Shown piece after piece: positions 12,801 through 21,736 of a stretch of 64,000 bases of DNA. Below the pieces are notes generated by a model. It worked only from the letters and a program-made list of their open reading frames with translations, searched no databases and was not told the DNA's origin. How positions within the stretch are numbered: the stretch's first letter is position 1; every line of letters starts with the position of its first letter. Origin of the DNA: Axinella damicornis (taxonomy: Eukaryota > Porifera > Demospongiae > Axinellida > Axinellidae); contig OZ007509.1 in NCBI GenBank assembly GCA_963931865.1, forward strand, positions 6,836,882 through 6,900,881, given 5' to 3'. A program made the translations under genes and the position numbers.

Positions 12801-15800
12801 GTGAACAATGAGGACCCTAGCGACCAGGGTGACCCAAGTGATCCAGAGGACAGTGACCCAGGGGACAACTGGCCCCCCGGCGACCAGGACCCCAGTGATC
12901 CAGAGGACAGTGATCCAGTCAACAATGAGGCCCCTAGCGACCAGGGTAACCCCAGTGATACGGAGGACCCCAGTGACCAGGATAATCCCAGTGATCCGGA
13001 GGACCCCAGTGACCAGGATGACCCCAGTGATCCTGATGATGACTGGCCCCCACACAACCAGGATGATCCTGAGGATGATTCAATTCAAGGTTTGTGCTGG
13101 TAATACCACATTGATGCAGATGCGTGTTATATATGCCAACACGTGCACTGGTACAGTGTGCTCAGTATTTATGAACTGTCATTCATTGTATGTCCGTGTA
13201 GGAAGCATGCAGGGTAGTGGACCAGTCTGGGATACAACTCCACTCTATGGCAGTGCTCCACTTAGTGCAGAAATGAGCTGCTGGGCGATCATGAACTACT
13301 CCAACTCCAATAAACTAACCTACCATGCCACAATGGAGCTACTTAATCTCATCAAGCTGCATTGCCCAGCCCCGAACAGCTGTGTCAGTAGCCTCTACAA
13401 GCTGAAAAAGCAGTTTAGCAATGCCAGTGAATGTGAAAGGTTCCGCTACTGCTGTAAATGCATGGCATCTCTTGACCCCAAGGCAAAGTGCTGTGCAAAG
13501 AGAGCCTGTAAAGCAGCAAGAGCTCCCATAGCCTACTTCTCCATGCTGCCGTTTGACAAGCACTTACAACAGCTGTACACAGGTAAGTGCTCATGATGTT
13601 TTTTTTTAGGCAGAGTAATGATATCACTATCATCAATTTATGTACCACATTGCATGCTAATCGGTCGTTTGACTCATCTCTTTACTCCTGCCTCTAGAAA
13701 ACTGGGACTTGCTACAGTACCCCTTCACCAGAAACTCAACACCTGGCTGTATAAGGGATGTGCAAGATGGTGAGGTGTATCGAGAGCTAGCTCAACCCGG
13801 GAGATTTCTCTCTGTTCCTGAGCACACAGGATTGATCCTCAACTTTGATGGTGCACCTCTCTTCAAGTCTGCCAGTTCTGCCCTTTGGCCGATCTATCTC
13901 AGTGTCACCAGCTTCCCTCCGGAAATCCGAATGAATGCCAAGTACCTTCTCCTTGCAGGTGCTTGGTTTGCCCCTGTAAAGCCGAGCGTAGATGTCCTTC
14001 TTCATCCAATCCTCAAAAAGATGGACAAGCTCAAAATTCGTGGAATTCCAACACAGACACCTTCTGGCCTCAAAACAGTAAGGGCTCGGCTGCTATTGGC
14101 AGTATTTGATCTTCCAGCAAAGGCGATGGCATTAAACGTGACCCAGTTCAATGGGATGTATGGGTGCTCATACTGCCTAAACAAAGGGAAACATGTTTCA
14201 GGTGTACACGTGTACCATCCCAACGATGAACACCGACCAAGGAGATACATCCAGCAGCAGCAATGGGCTAAGGAGGCAGAGAGGACCGGTCAAACAGTCT
14301 ATGGAGTCAAGGGAACTTCGATCCTCTCAAATTCAATGGATCTTGTGAAACAGTGCCCCATAGACTATATGCATGCAGTGCTCGAAGGGGTCGTGAAGAA
14401 GTTAATGCAAAATTTTTGGTTCAATTCGAAACATCACTCTGCTAGGTTTTACCTCCTCAGGGAGGTGCACAAGATTGACCGCAAGCTCCAGAGAATCAGG
14501 CCCCCCCACGACTTTCGGAGCACCCCCCGACCAATTGCTAAAACTCTCCACTTCTGGAAGGCTTCTGAGTACCACGCTTTTCTACTTGTATACGCCATCC
14601 CAGTACTGAAGGATTTCCTTCCACCAGATTACATCTACCATCTAGCTCTCCTGGTAAGTGCAGTGCATATACTGCTGAAGACAGAGATATCATCCCAGGA
14701 AGTGGAAGAGGCTGAGCGAATGCTGCGGAAGTTTTACCTTCTGGCCCCAAAGCTCTACCCACTGCAGCTGTGTTCTGCTGTCACTCATAGCCTAATCCAC
14801 ATACCCCAATCTGTTCGCCTATGTGGGCCACTCTGGGGGTATTCCATGTTTGGCTATGAGAACATGAATGGCCTTCTCAAGAAGTTCTGCCACGGAACGA
14901 GAAATGTCCTTGATCAGCTGGTATTTTCGTATCAGGTGCAGAAGGCACTTCCATCCATTGGGAAGAAGCTAGAGGAATTGGAATCGCCAACAGTAGCGAG
15001 ATACCTAAGAGACCAAATGAAGTCGGAAAAACCAACCCCAATAGCCAAGGAAACATATCTAGTTGGCAAGCTGAAACACGAGAGAGTTGACCATGAAGTT
15101 CGAATGGCTCTAGGTGAAGCTGGAGCCAACCTCAGAACTGATGTCCTACCAGTGTTTGGGCGCATCAAGAAGAGTGGTGTGGTGTACCATTCCTACCTTC
15201 ACTCAAAGGGCCAAGGGTTACGCAACAGCTCCATCTGCATGTTTGCAGACCTGTCTACAGATGAAACATGCTTTGGTCACATCAAACTGTTTTGCGTCGT
15301 GAAGAACATTCAAGTCACGATAGTTGAACAATTCGAAGTTACAGGTGGGTCTCCATTGGATGAACTAAGATGCCCCCAGCTATCAGAACTCAGGAATAGT
15401 AACAAAGTTTTGAAGAATATCATTTACGAAGTGAAGAAGCTGTCTATTTCTAGCAAGATTGTAGCTATTCCTACTAGTAGCATACTATCAAAGTGTGTCC
15501 ATATTCCTGTGAAGTACTCTCCAGTTGACTACATTGTAGTTCAGCCGAACCTATTTGAACATAGTTGATTGTTTGTCAACAGTGTTTTTGTACGTGAATG
15601 TATATTGATGTAATCTTACCTCCCAATCTTTCATGCAATAACCCCATGGTAAGTGGGAATGATTGTTATGATACTTGTGACTTTTCCAATTCAGTTTTCA
15701 CAGTATTCTTGTACCATCATGAATAACATCCTGAGATTCTTTTATCACACCCCAAGGTCAGCCAAGATGATCTTATACCAAGAGGAATAAGATCTTGAGA

Positions 15801-17029
15801 TGATATCTTAGATAGCGTTCTTATACCTTACAGCCTCTCAAGATCAGACCAAGATCTTATACCAAGATGAATAAGATCTTGGGATAATCTTGATCATATC
15901 TTAGATGGCATTCTTGCCTTACAGCCTAAGATCATCTCAAGATCAGACCAAGATCTTATACCAAGATGAATAAGATCTTGAGATAATCTTGATCATATCT
16001 TAGATGGCATTCTTACCTTACAGCCTAAGATGATCTTAAGATCAGACCAAGATCTTGAGATGATCTTATACCAAGATGAATAAGATCTTGAGATAATCTT
16101 GATCTGATCTTAGATGGCATTCTTACCTTACAGTGTAAGATCATGTCAAGATCAGACCAAGATCTTGAGATGATCTTATACCAAGATGAATAAGATCTTG
16201 AGATAATCTTAATCAGATCTTAGATAGCATTCTTACCTTCAGCTTAAGATCATCTTAAGATCAGACCAAGATCTTGAGATGATCTTACCAAGATCTTGAT
16301 CAGGTCTTAACGTTTGTGTCTTGCAAGACTAGCCCAAGATCTTGCTAGGATCTTGACAAGATCTTGTCAAGGACGGGATCTTTCTTACACGCAAATCTTA
16401 TGTGACTTAAGATCTTGCTTTCTCATGTAAGATCTTGTGACGTCTTATATGATCTGACATGATCTTAGTAAGATTTTCTTGCTGGGTTATAAATGGGTAA
16501 CATGCCTAGCCTCATTCCCAGGCCGTCTCCCGCTCTGTTTTTAGTCGCATACGTGACCTTTGAACCGCCCGACTGAAAAAAGTACCAGAAGGCCTGGTAC
16601 CACTCCTACGTCATGTGGACACAATCATAGACACGGTTTCATATACATGTATGGGCTGGCTTAGCCTTGTTCTCAGGCCTCCCAAAACGGCCTGAGAAGG
16701 AGGCTAGGGCTGGCTGCATGGTTTCCTAGCGAGTTATTGTTGGTTTTTACACTACCATGGTGGACCGCTGGAGGCGTCAGGTACAGATTTCCTTGTATAG
16801 TAGCCTAGCTAGCTAGGTGGCTACAACAGCTTACCAAGACTCAGTATGCCTGAGTCAAATTAACGTAAGTGTGTGTGTGCTGTATCACGGTTAGTGCTCA
16901 GTCAGCATCAAGTTGCTGTCTTCATGTACTACAGTGAAGAGTGGCTGTGAACGGTGGCTATATCAGGTGTGAAAAGTGGCTATACCAGGTGTGAACAGTG
17001 GCTATATCAGGTGTGAACAGTGGCTATAT

Positions 17030-17065
<36 letters not shown>

Positions 17066-17737
17066 GAAGAGTGCATGGCTATGTCAGGTATATATAGCCA
17101 CTCCTCACACCTGATATCTTAGCAACCACCTAGCATAGCAACAAGCTATAATAAATCTGTTACCTACTTGGTTATAAGCCCTCCCCTTAGGCGCTACACG
17201 CCCTTGGGTGTCGGGCTTATAAACCAGCAACATCCCTCCTGAGTGTGATTTACACAGTACGTACATGAATGGCATACATGTACACACACAGTATATTGTA
17301 TGTACATATGTGGCAATAGTTATAAGTCACGCTTTGGAATGCAATTACCGGTCAAGGTTAACACACATGCAATGGTATATACTAGTCTATCGATGGACAC
17401 CACAGATGGGTTGGATGCAGCACACTCAGCTGCTCGAGCTCTTCAGTGAGCTAACCACACCATGCTTGAGTTTCTGTGCTTGGGGAAGCATGCACTACTC
17501 TTCCAACGTACGCTTTGCCATCTTCTCACAACAGCTTCTGACTACACGTGGCCGGCCTACTACAAGAGGCCACACCTGCTAATTATGCTTGTGTGCACGA
17601 GGCATTTGTGCATATGCATATTCCTGGTATTAACTTACCCATGCAGGCCAGAGGATGAGCAACATGCCACTGTCACTCCTGACCTGATTGTGGACAATCT
17701 AGCACAAGCTGTCGACTTCCTCCTTGCAAGATCTTGA
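880..17737 (+). CDS. LHPP: LHPP, phospholysine/phosphohistidine inorganic pyrophosphate phosphatase (5' end outside window)
   Basis: HAD-superfamily phosphatase, known in the family to hydrolyse inorganic pyrophosphate and phosphohistidine/phospholysine in the cytosol. Six exons join in frame: 880-1058, 3301-3463, 4321-4384, 5839-5931, 7285-7376 and 17647-17737 (TGA), giving about 227 residues. Vertebrate LHPP has about 270; the missing N-terminal exon with the DxD nucleophile is off the left edge. Visible motifs: RFCTNET (HAD motif II) and LRPYLL in the first exon seen; [13 protein letters not shown] and LISLGQG in the next; [19 protein letters not shown] (motif III lysine); [17 protein letters not shown] (motif IV acidic residues); a C-terminal [15 protein letters not shown]. 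All junctions have AG/GT borders and matching phase. The last intron is about 10.3 kb because an 8.8 kb transposon sits in it. Exon 4323-4384 has a decayed tandem copy just downstream. No disabling change is seen in the exons. Identity is firm; the orthologue assignment rests on sequence recollection. Confidence 0.93.
1070..1170. repeat. GATGATGTCATCCATGGCACA tandem repeat
   Basis: About four imperfect copies of a unit close to 22 bp, in LHPP intron. Each contains TGATGTCAT, which resembles a CRE/AP-1 half palindrome; a regulatory role is only a guess. Confidence 0.6.
1265..1591. mobile_element. Inverted-repeat MITE, AGGAGC termini
   Basis: The left end AGGAGCGAATGAGCCGCC is answered at the right end by its near reverse complement. 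The arms continue inward through GCGAAGGAGCGTTGAACT and the CATGTAGTAGTCC block. Flanks GGTTTTCAC and GATTTTCAG agree at 7 of 9 positions, suggesting an old 9-bp target duplication. A related copy is nested at 31154-31473. Confidence 0.75.
1600..2230. repeat. Dispersed repeat, copy 1 (related copy near 36590-36890)
   Basis: Shares with 36590-36890 the ordered blocks CATGACTCT..ACCACACCC, TAGCTGAAAAACGG, AAAAGG/AATGGCCCTCCCA, GGCCATGTTGTTTGCACCC, GAACCTATCT and AAGGACATT.CCGGA. ORFs here do not resemble any protein I know. Confidence 0.6.
2905..3298. repeat. C/T-only polypyrimidine tract in LHPP intron
   Basis: Nearly uninterrupted CT-rich sequence with internal duplications (TTCTCCCTCCTCCCTTCCTCTCC recurs). 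It runs directly into the acceptor of the exon starting at 3301 and acts as a very long polypyrimidine tract. The long ORFs on both strands here are compositional artefacts. Confidence 0.85.
3472..3510. repeat. GT repeat followed by poly-G run
   Basis: Low-complexity stretch immediately after the donor of the LHPP exon ending at 3463. The G-run length is likely to be unreliable in the assembly. Confidence 0.8.
3733..4036. mobile_element. MITE of the CACTCCTGGTAG family, copy 1
   Basis: Left end TTACACTCCTGGTAGGGG; right end CTACCAGGAGTGTGATTGCC. The interior shares GACTAC(A/G)CCGTCGTG, CAATTTTGGTGCTG and CACGTGACATGTGCATTAAT with the copies at 46088-46641, 48148-48660 and 62404-63071. It lies in an LHPP intron. 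Confidence 0.8.
4334..4615 (+). repeat. Tandem duplication containing LHPP exon 4 3' part
   Basis: The 3' two thirds of the exon (from GGGAACCTCACTGACCCTGG) plus its donor and about 90 bp of AG-rich intron occur twice in a row; the second copy starts near 4481. In copy 2 the donor GAGGTACTG has become GAGATACTG and the coding part has GGG to TGG and TTA to TTT changes. Copy 2 can therefore no longer be spliced as an exon. Confidence 0.85.
5085..5665. mobile_element. Putative inverted-repeat element, GGGCGAGCGTGAGCGA ends
   Basis: GGGCGAGCGTGAGCGAG at the left and CGCTCACGCTCGCCC at the right form short inverted termini. The interior shows no convincing protein. Related GGCGAGTCTGAGCG words appear near 23515 and 35650. 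It lies in an LHPP intron. Confidence 0.5.
6101..6632. repeat. 23-bp minisatellite
   Basis: About 23 copies of CTTCAGCTTCCTGTACCACCCCA with TGT/TGC variants and a few 25-bp units. It lies in an LHPP intron. ORFs of 210 and 231 codons spanning it are repeat artefacts. Confidence 0.95.
6820..7075 (-). repeat. Dispersed repeat, inverted relative to 38340-38625
   Basis: Shared blocks, reverse complemented between the two loci: GAGATACCGTA, AAACAGGGTGTG, CAGCTTTTCTCAGCCTCT, GGTCTGTGAGTTA, AGACGCTAGTATTTTC and GAACTAAGCCTTCAACAAGG. Confidence 0.75.
7734..8415. repeat. Left subterminal repeat array of the CACTA element
   Basis: Nine identical 32-bp units (GTAAGATCATG, CTGTATTTCTT, GCATGATCAT), then about five diverged units, all rich in the near-palindrome TGATCATG. 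Subterminal repeats are transposase-binding sites in this superfamily; that role is inferred here. Confidence 0.85.
8519..11316 (-). CDS. BEN-domain accessory protein of the CACTA element
   Basis: Seven exons join with correct phase on the minus strand: 11316-11232, 10804-10634, 10497-10379, 10240-10142, 9243-9073, 8990-8822 and 8658-8519 (TAA), predicting 317 residues. The N-terminus is basic ([13 protein letters not shown]). Next comes a segment with [20 protein letters not shown], an acidic stretch [11 protein letters not shown], a likely helix [20 protein letters not shown], and a C-terminal BEN-like domain: [27 protein letters not shown], then CIDRKFG and a lysine-rich tail. BEN domains bind DNA or chromatin proteins. 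The start was chosen as the first ATG in frame with exon 1, just upstream of 42-bp repeats. Transcription diverges from the transposase about 0.6 kb away. It is likely a TNPA-like DNA-binding helper; that role is inference. No frameshift is visible. Confidence 0.8.
10858..11000. repeat. ACCGTATTTCCG-type repeat fragment inside the BEN gene intron
   Basis: ACCGTATTTCCGTGATCAAA begins a segment with GAATAATAGCCGC and AACGCTGCCCTTG. It looks like a MITE fragment inserted in the first BEN-gene intron. Its borders are not clear. Confidence 0.4.
11325..11505. repeat. 42-bp tandem repeat upstream of the BEN gene start
   Basis: Units of TTGAACTAGCAGAGACTGG + AAACTTCTTGAGACTGGAAA occur about four times between the divergent promoters of the element. 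It is a candidate regulatory or binding-site array; the plus-strand 103-codon ORF through it is an artefact. Confidence 0.7.
11580..11830. repeat. GGAATGCACTTGAAAG tandem repeats in divergent promoter region
   Basis: About five spaced copies of GGGAATGCACTTGAAAG with GTGTTATCA or GTGTTTTCA upstream, spacing 45-70 bp. Together with the 42-bp repeats they fill the region between the BEN and transposase genes, where an upstream control region would be expected. Confidence 0.65.
11905..15568 (+). CDS. EnSpm/CACTA-type transposase (probable frameshift in exon 1)
   Basis: Exons: about 11905-12006, 12091-13089, 13202-13582 and 13698-15568 (TGA). The first exon reads [12 protein letters not shown] and then continues one frame over as [13 protein letters not shown], so one base seems lost near 11940. 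Exon 2 repeats the same signature ([16 protein letters not shown]), then runs through an acidic Asp/Pro/Ser minisatellite. The catalytic part holds [91 protein letters not shown] and [19 protein letters not shown]. These match the animal EnSpm (Tnp2-like) family as I remember it. Acidic residues in FDGAP and IDYMH are the likely catalytic candidates. The copy may be inactive because of the early frameshift, unless a splice using CTAACAG near 11942 bypasses it. Confidence 0.82.
12400..13062 (+). repeat. Coding minisatellite ([10 protein letters not shown]) in transposase exon 2
   Basis: GACCCCAGTGATCCAGAGGA-type units repeat over 0.65 kb. They encode an acidic, disordered linker between the N-terminal RDP..TAW repeats and the transposase core. 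Other frames and the minus strand are also open, so the long overlapping ORFs are shadows. Confidence 0.9.
15755..16470. repeat. Right subterminal repeat array of the CACTA element
   Basis: About five units of roughly 110-130 bp built from AAGATCTTGAGAT, GATGAATAAGATCTTG, ATCTTAGATGGCATTCTTAC and AGATCAGACC. Words match the left array (AAGATC) but the units are longer. Confidence 0.85.
16662..16706. mobile_element. 45-bp palindromic MITE with perfect 9-bp TSD
   Basis: TAGCCTTGTTCTCAGGCC and its reverse complement nearly meet. GGGCTGGCT flanks both sides exactly (16653-16661 and 16707-16715). It is a deleted member of the TAGCCTCG family. A related left end also begins at 16511. Confidence 0.85.
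16940..17063. repeat. GTGAACAGTGGCTATATCAG repeat and poly-G run
   Basis: Three to four copies of a 20-22 bp unit, then a G-run of about 33. It lies in the last LHPP intron, after the transposon. Confidence 0.85.
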
Positions 17738-18545
17738 GGTGAAGGAGGAGGGACTAATTATTACCATTATGCTCACCACTCTCTCCCAGACAATTCGTGT
17801 GACTCCATGAGACTCTAGCTCTTCATGCTCTCAATATTCATGTACATTTTGATAATTGCATTATTAGCACAGTCAACACTTTCAATTACACCTTCACTGG
17901 ACACGTCTCTGTGACCAGTCAAGCTTGCAGACATTCTACGCCAGTGGACGTGGATGTCTGGGCACAACACTATAGCACAATAATTGGTGCCCACCATGTT
18001 CCAAGGCTCTTCCCCTGCTTTTTGTCGCATACTGTACATTGAGCCACATAGACCGTCTATATGGCTAATGGCAAGCCACCATCCTCCTTGTCTTTGATGA
18101 AATTGCATAGGCATTCCCTTTGCAAGCTTGAAGATAACCTTCAGGGCAATCCACTTCAAAGAATTTGCATATTTATTGGGCTTTTCACAAAATGAGCATT
18201 ATGTAGTTGGTTGAACAATACACAAAACTTCTCTTTCTCATTTGATCATTTGCCATTTGTCGGTTACATCATGCTCATGTGAGGAAAGATATCGATATGA
18301 ACACTCAATAGCGATACCGGTATATGAGGGTTGCATTGATAGACATCAGAAAAAGCAGTTGCCATCTCCAGCCACCATTTGGAGTTGTCTTCCTGTCAGT
18401 GCCAGGATGTCATCTATGTAGCTATAGCTAGACTGCCTGTTGATTCCTGCTGTGAACAGAGGAACCCTGATTAATGCATGGTGGATCTTGGTTCTAATTC
18501 ACGACTCCATTTTGTTGGCTGTGATAAGACTGGCTATAATTAGTA
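17738..18545. other. LHPP 3' flank, no gene seen
   Basis: Downstream of the LHPP stop codon I find no canonical AATAAA close by and no protein-like ORF. The sequence looks like an unremarkable 3' UTR or intergenic region. Confidence 0.5.
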
Positions 18546-18840
18546 GTAGCCTCATTCCCAGGTCACTCCCACCATGCACCTATGTTTGCTGATCAAATAT
18601 TTGCAGTGGGAATGGCCTGGGAACACTTAAGTCAACTGTATAATATAGTGACTTTAAATGCTCCCATGCATGGGTGTCCCATGGGTTCTGGGCACGTGAC
18701 TTAAATCAGTCCCATGAGACACCCATGGGAAGGGTGACTTAGATCAGTACCATGGGTAATTTTCTACACATTCAGTCAAGTCACAGCGTAAAACATAAAA
18801 CATGACATGCCTACATATAATACTGAGACCAAGGGATCTA

Positions 18841-18945
18841 CGCGATTTAGAAACCTGAGGGCCCTGGGCTGTAGCGTCCCGAGCGCAGCGAGGGCGCTAC
18901 TTAGGGCCCGAGGGTTTCTAAATCTCGTAGATCCCATTGGTCAAG
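18841..18945. repeat. Hairpin MITE (GAGCGCAGCGAGGGC loop)
   Basis: GGGATCTACGCGATTTAGAAACC pairs with GGTTTCTAAATCTCGTAGATCCC around a GC-rich centre containing CCCGAGCGCAGCGAGG. No TSD is resolved. Confidence 0.7.
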
Positions 18946-19429
18946 TTGTCTAACTGATTTAGAGTGTAGCATTCCATAAACATGTAAACCTGTAATAATG
19001 CTGTAAAACATTACAAGCAGACATGTTCTCATGTACAAATCCTGTTAAATATAGAAAACCCATATGGCTGAGTTTTCTACATGTAGAAAACCCGCAACTA
19101 TGGCATTTAGTAATGGGTAACTGGCCAATCAGAATACAGCATTTACTTTAGCTATACTCTAAAGATACGCAGTGCTCCACAGATATAATATACTCGCTGC
19201 TAACTCTGCCTTAAGTTGCCACGAAGATATACCATGCACGGGACCATTTTAAGTCAAATCATTAAAGAGTATGCCCCCTTCGTCTCACATCATCAGAGTA
19301 AGTCACCCAGTCGCGTTCAGAGAATGACTTAAAATGGTCCCATGAGTAATGGACAACGTACTATATTATGGGACCATCTCATTAAAGAAATGCCCCTGTC
19401 GTCTCACATCATCATCATCATTCCAAAAA

Positions 19430-19572
19430 GTCAACCTACCCCCTGCAAAACTAGGAATGTTTTTCCACGTTCACCTCTAGGTTACAGAGTTTTGGCCACA
19501 AATGTACTCCCTCCCACCAGCCCAGCTACCAAACCAGCCAAATTCACCCCCTAACACGTACACGAAAATGCT
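19430..19572 (+). repeat. Dispersed repeat, inverted copy of 60905-61056
   Basis: Shared words in opposite orientation: CCCCCTGCAAAACTAGG, CACGTTCACCTCTAGGTTAC (with one change), CAGAGTTTTGGCCACA, CAGCTACCAAACCAGCC and CTAACACG..ACGAAAATG. Confidence 0.8.
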
Positions 19573-19629
19573 TTCTTGTGCTTTCCGGAGTATATCAGCC
19601 TGACTCAATCAGTTTGTATACCAGGGCTT

Positions 19630-19690
19630 TCCAAAGTATATCAATCAGTTTGTATACAAACTGATTGATATACTTCGGAAAGCACAAGTA
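19630..19690. repeat. Perfect hairpin, AGTATATCAATCAGTTTG arms
   Basis: The AGTATATCAATCAGTTTG arm is followed directly by its reverse complement around TATACA. A partial third copy lies just upstream. It is either a small MITE or a collapsed inverted duplication. Confidence 0.8.
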
Positions 19691-19939
19691 GTATGGAAGG
19701 GGGAAGGCATTATAATCACTAGGCTCAACGTCTCAATTTTCAACTTTTGTTATAGTCTCATATTCCCACTCCACACCCATATATACACAGCCGTGGAATG
19801 TGGCTACTAGTTTGGTGACTATAACACTGACTGTGTACATCAATCCATAATATACGTGTTCCAAACTTTGCACAGAAGTAACATTAATGTTCCCATGCAT
19901 AATTATATAATTCGCTCTGGCCAAGATTATGTAACTGAT

Positions 19940-20930
19940 CTTCTAAGGAATGTGACATTCTGCTCCTTCAGGAACACTGGCTACCTCAACAGTATCTCAG
20001 AGATAAATGATGATTTTATAGTTAAAGGAGTGAGTGGCATGGATCCAGTGCCATTTACTCATGGCCGTCCATATGGAATATATTATCGGAAAATCCTCTC
20101 TTCCTTGATCTCTCTGTGTCAGGTTGCTTCCAAGCACTGCTCCATGCACTTTATGCATTCATACTCTCTAATGTACAGAGATCTGAACTTTCCCAACATT
20201 GAGTACACATATGAAAGCGATTGTGGGGTGCGTCATTCTTGGGTGGATCATGTCTTGATTTCCTCACTGATGTGAGTAATATTCAAGTTCTTAGCAGTGG
20301 TGCCAACCTATCAGATCACTGTCCTGTCCTCGTTACCCTCGATGGGGTCGGTCCTATGCCAATACCGCTCTCTGATTCGACGCCGTTTGTTAAGATGCAT
20401 TGCCTGGGTTAAAGCAAATCCTGCTCAAAGTGATCTGTGTCAGTCTCTAGTAGCTGAGAAATGCTCTCAGTTGGTCATTCCTAGCGAAGTTGTAGCCTGT
20501 ATTGTGACATGCATTATCAACAGTTGGATGATCTGTCCATGTCTCTAATCTCACTGTGCTGATCGTGCCATCCCAAAGACTGGTGGTAGGCGACGTTTAG
20601 CTCATTGAAACAACGAAGTGCAGTCTGTTAGAGATAGCTCCACCCTTTGGCATAGGATCTGGCAGGAGTCCGGTTGCCCGGGCCATCATCTGGTGTTCTT
20701 TCTCAACTGAAGAAGCGTGCTAAGTCTCGATATAAGTATGCCGTGAGAAGACACATAGAAGCCAAAACATGTTAAGAGGGAGGAAAATGGCTGATGCACT
20801 CCTTGCTGACAAAACGAGAGACTTCTGGCAAGAAGTAAGCCTGGAAGATGTGCCTCCCGTGATTGACGGTGTTCATGGTGGTGAACGCATTGCCAAGTTG
20901 TGGGGGTCGAAATTTAGAGAGTTATTCTGA
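19940..20930 (+). pseudogene. Non-LTR retrotransposon (LINE) relic, endonuclease domain
   Basis: Three frames carry recognisable pieces in order: SISEINDDFIVKGVSGMD and GRPYG (start of an APE-type endonuclease), CGVRHSWVDHVLISS and GANLSDHCPVLVTL (endonuclease C-terminus, SDHxPV motif). Next comes AIPKTGGRRRLAHWN, and finally KTRDFWQEVSLEDVPPVIDG with IAKLWGSKFRELF, the linker before the reverse transcriptase. Stops and frame changes separate them, and no reverse transcriptase follows, so this is a dead, 3'-truncated copy. The clade (CR1/L2/Jockey-like) is not resolved. Confidence 0.75.
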
Positions 20931-21105
20931 CCCTGATACACAGAGAGCAGGAACTTTCAGACCTGTCAAGGTCGGCAGCCTCACTTGAGTGAGACTCCAC
21001 CTCAAAATGAGTGAGATTGGCACAAAATGAGTGAGACCCCATGAACACCCATCCAATTTAAACTCATGACACAATAAATACCCTTCACAATTACGAATTT
21101 GACCT

Positions 21106-21720
21106 GTGAAGGTCAAGGTCCAGGCAGAAATTCATTCTTCTAAACAACTTCACTATCAAATTTGTTGTTGCCTCGAGCGTTGGTCTGTCTCTATACAGAA
21201 TTTGGTTGAGATACCATTGTCTGCCTTCTTAATAGATTCTGATCAGAGTCTACATGTACGTTCCTTCCTGTCTCAGTGGGATAGGAAGGTAGTGGCAGTA
21301 GCTGCTGATGGCAACTGCCTATTTCGAGCCATATCTCACCTCCTGTTTCACCATGAGAATGCACACTGGCCACTGCGGAATCTGATCATTCGGTTTGAGA
21401 ATCTCAACTCGCAGATCCTTCAGAACAGAATGACAGACATTAACGCAGACAGACACACGCAAGTTCCTGTGTAGCTACTTCTGCACAGACCCCCCTCAAA
21501 CAAACACTGGAGGTACATACTGCTGGGAGTGCTTCAACCCCATTGCCTCGAGGGAACTATTGCGGTACCCCATCCTGACAGAGCCCCTCTTTGAAGATGC
21601 TAGCTCGATTAGACACCTTGTATTATAGGAACTGCCACTATAACGGTATTGTGTCCATTCACACTGGAGTCCTTCATGTGTCTAACAACTGGCAACATCA
21701 TTTACCACAGCCAAGTTATT
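21106..21720 (+). pseudogene. OTU-like cysteine protease domain fragment
   Basis: VAADGNCLFRAISHLLF carries the OTU catalytic Asp-Gly-Asn-Cys motif, followed by WPLRNLIIRFENLN. After a frame change, NCHYNGIVSIHTG fits the late His-bearing OTU motif. Stops lie between them, and there is no start or splice structure I trust. OTU domains are carried by several transposon families, so this may be part of a decayed element rather than a host deubiquitinase. It abuts the LINE relic but is not clearly joined to it. Confidence 0.6.
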
Positions 21721-21736
21721 GAGTAGCTGCATTTTT

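Larger units (their letters stand above)
7719..16486. mobile_element. CACTA/EnSpm-type DNA transposon, near-complete, in last LHPP intron
   Basis: The termini are inverted: CCCAGCAAGAAAATCTTAC at 7719 and its reverse complement, with one base changed, ending at 16486. A TT dinucleotide flanks both sides and may be the target duplication. Inside come, in order, a left subterminal array of AAGATCATG words, a minus-strand BEN-domain gene (8519-11316), a repeat-rich divergent intergenic region, a plus-strand transposase gene (11905-15568), and a right array of AAGATCTTG words. CACTA-type termini, dense subterminal repeats and a second non-transposase gene are classic for the superfamily. The transposase itself resembles animal EnSpm proteins. 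The element is unusually intact but the transposase has a likely frameshift. Confidence 0.85.

Noticed and set aside
12366..13057. Minus ORFs of 222-229 codons (Ser/Gly/Leu- and Ile/Val/Thr-rich)
   Set aside because: They are shadows of the transposase acidic coding minisatellite.
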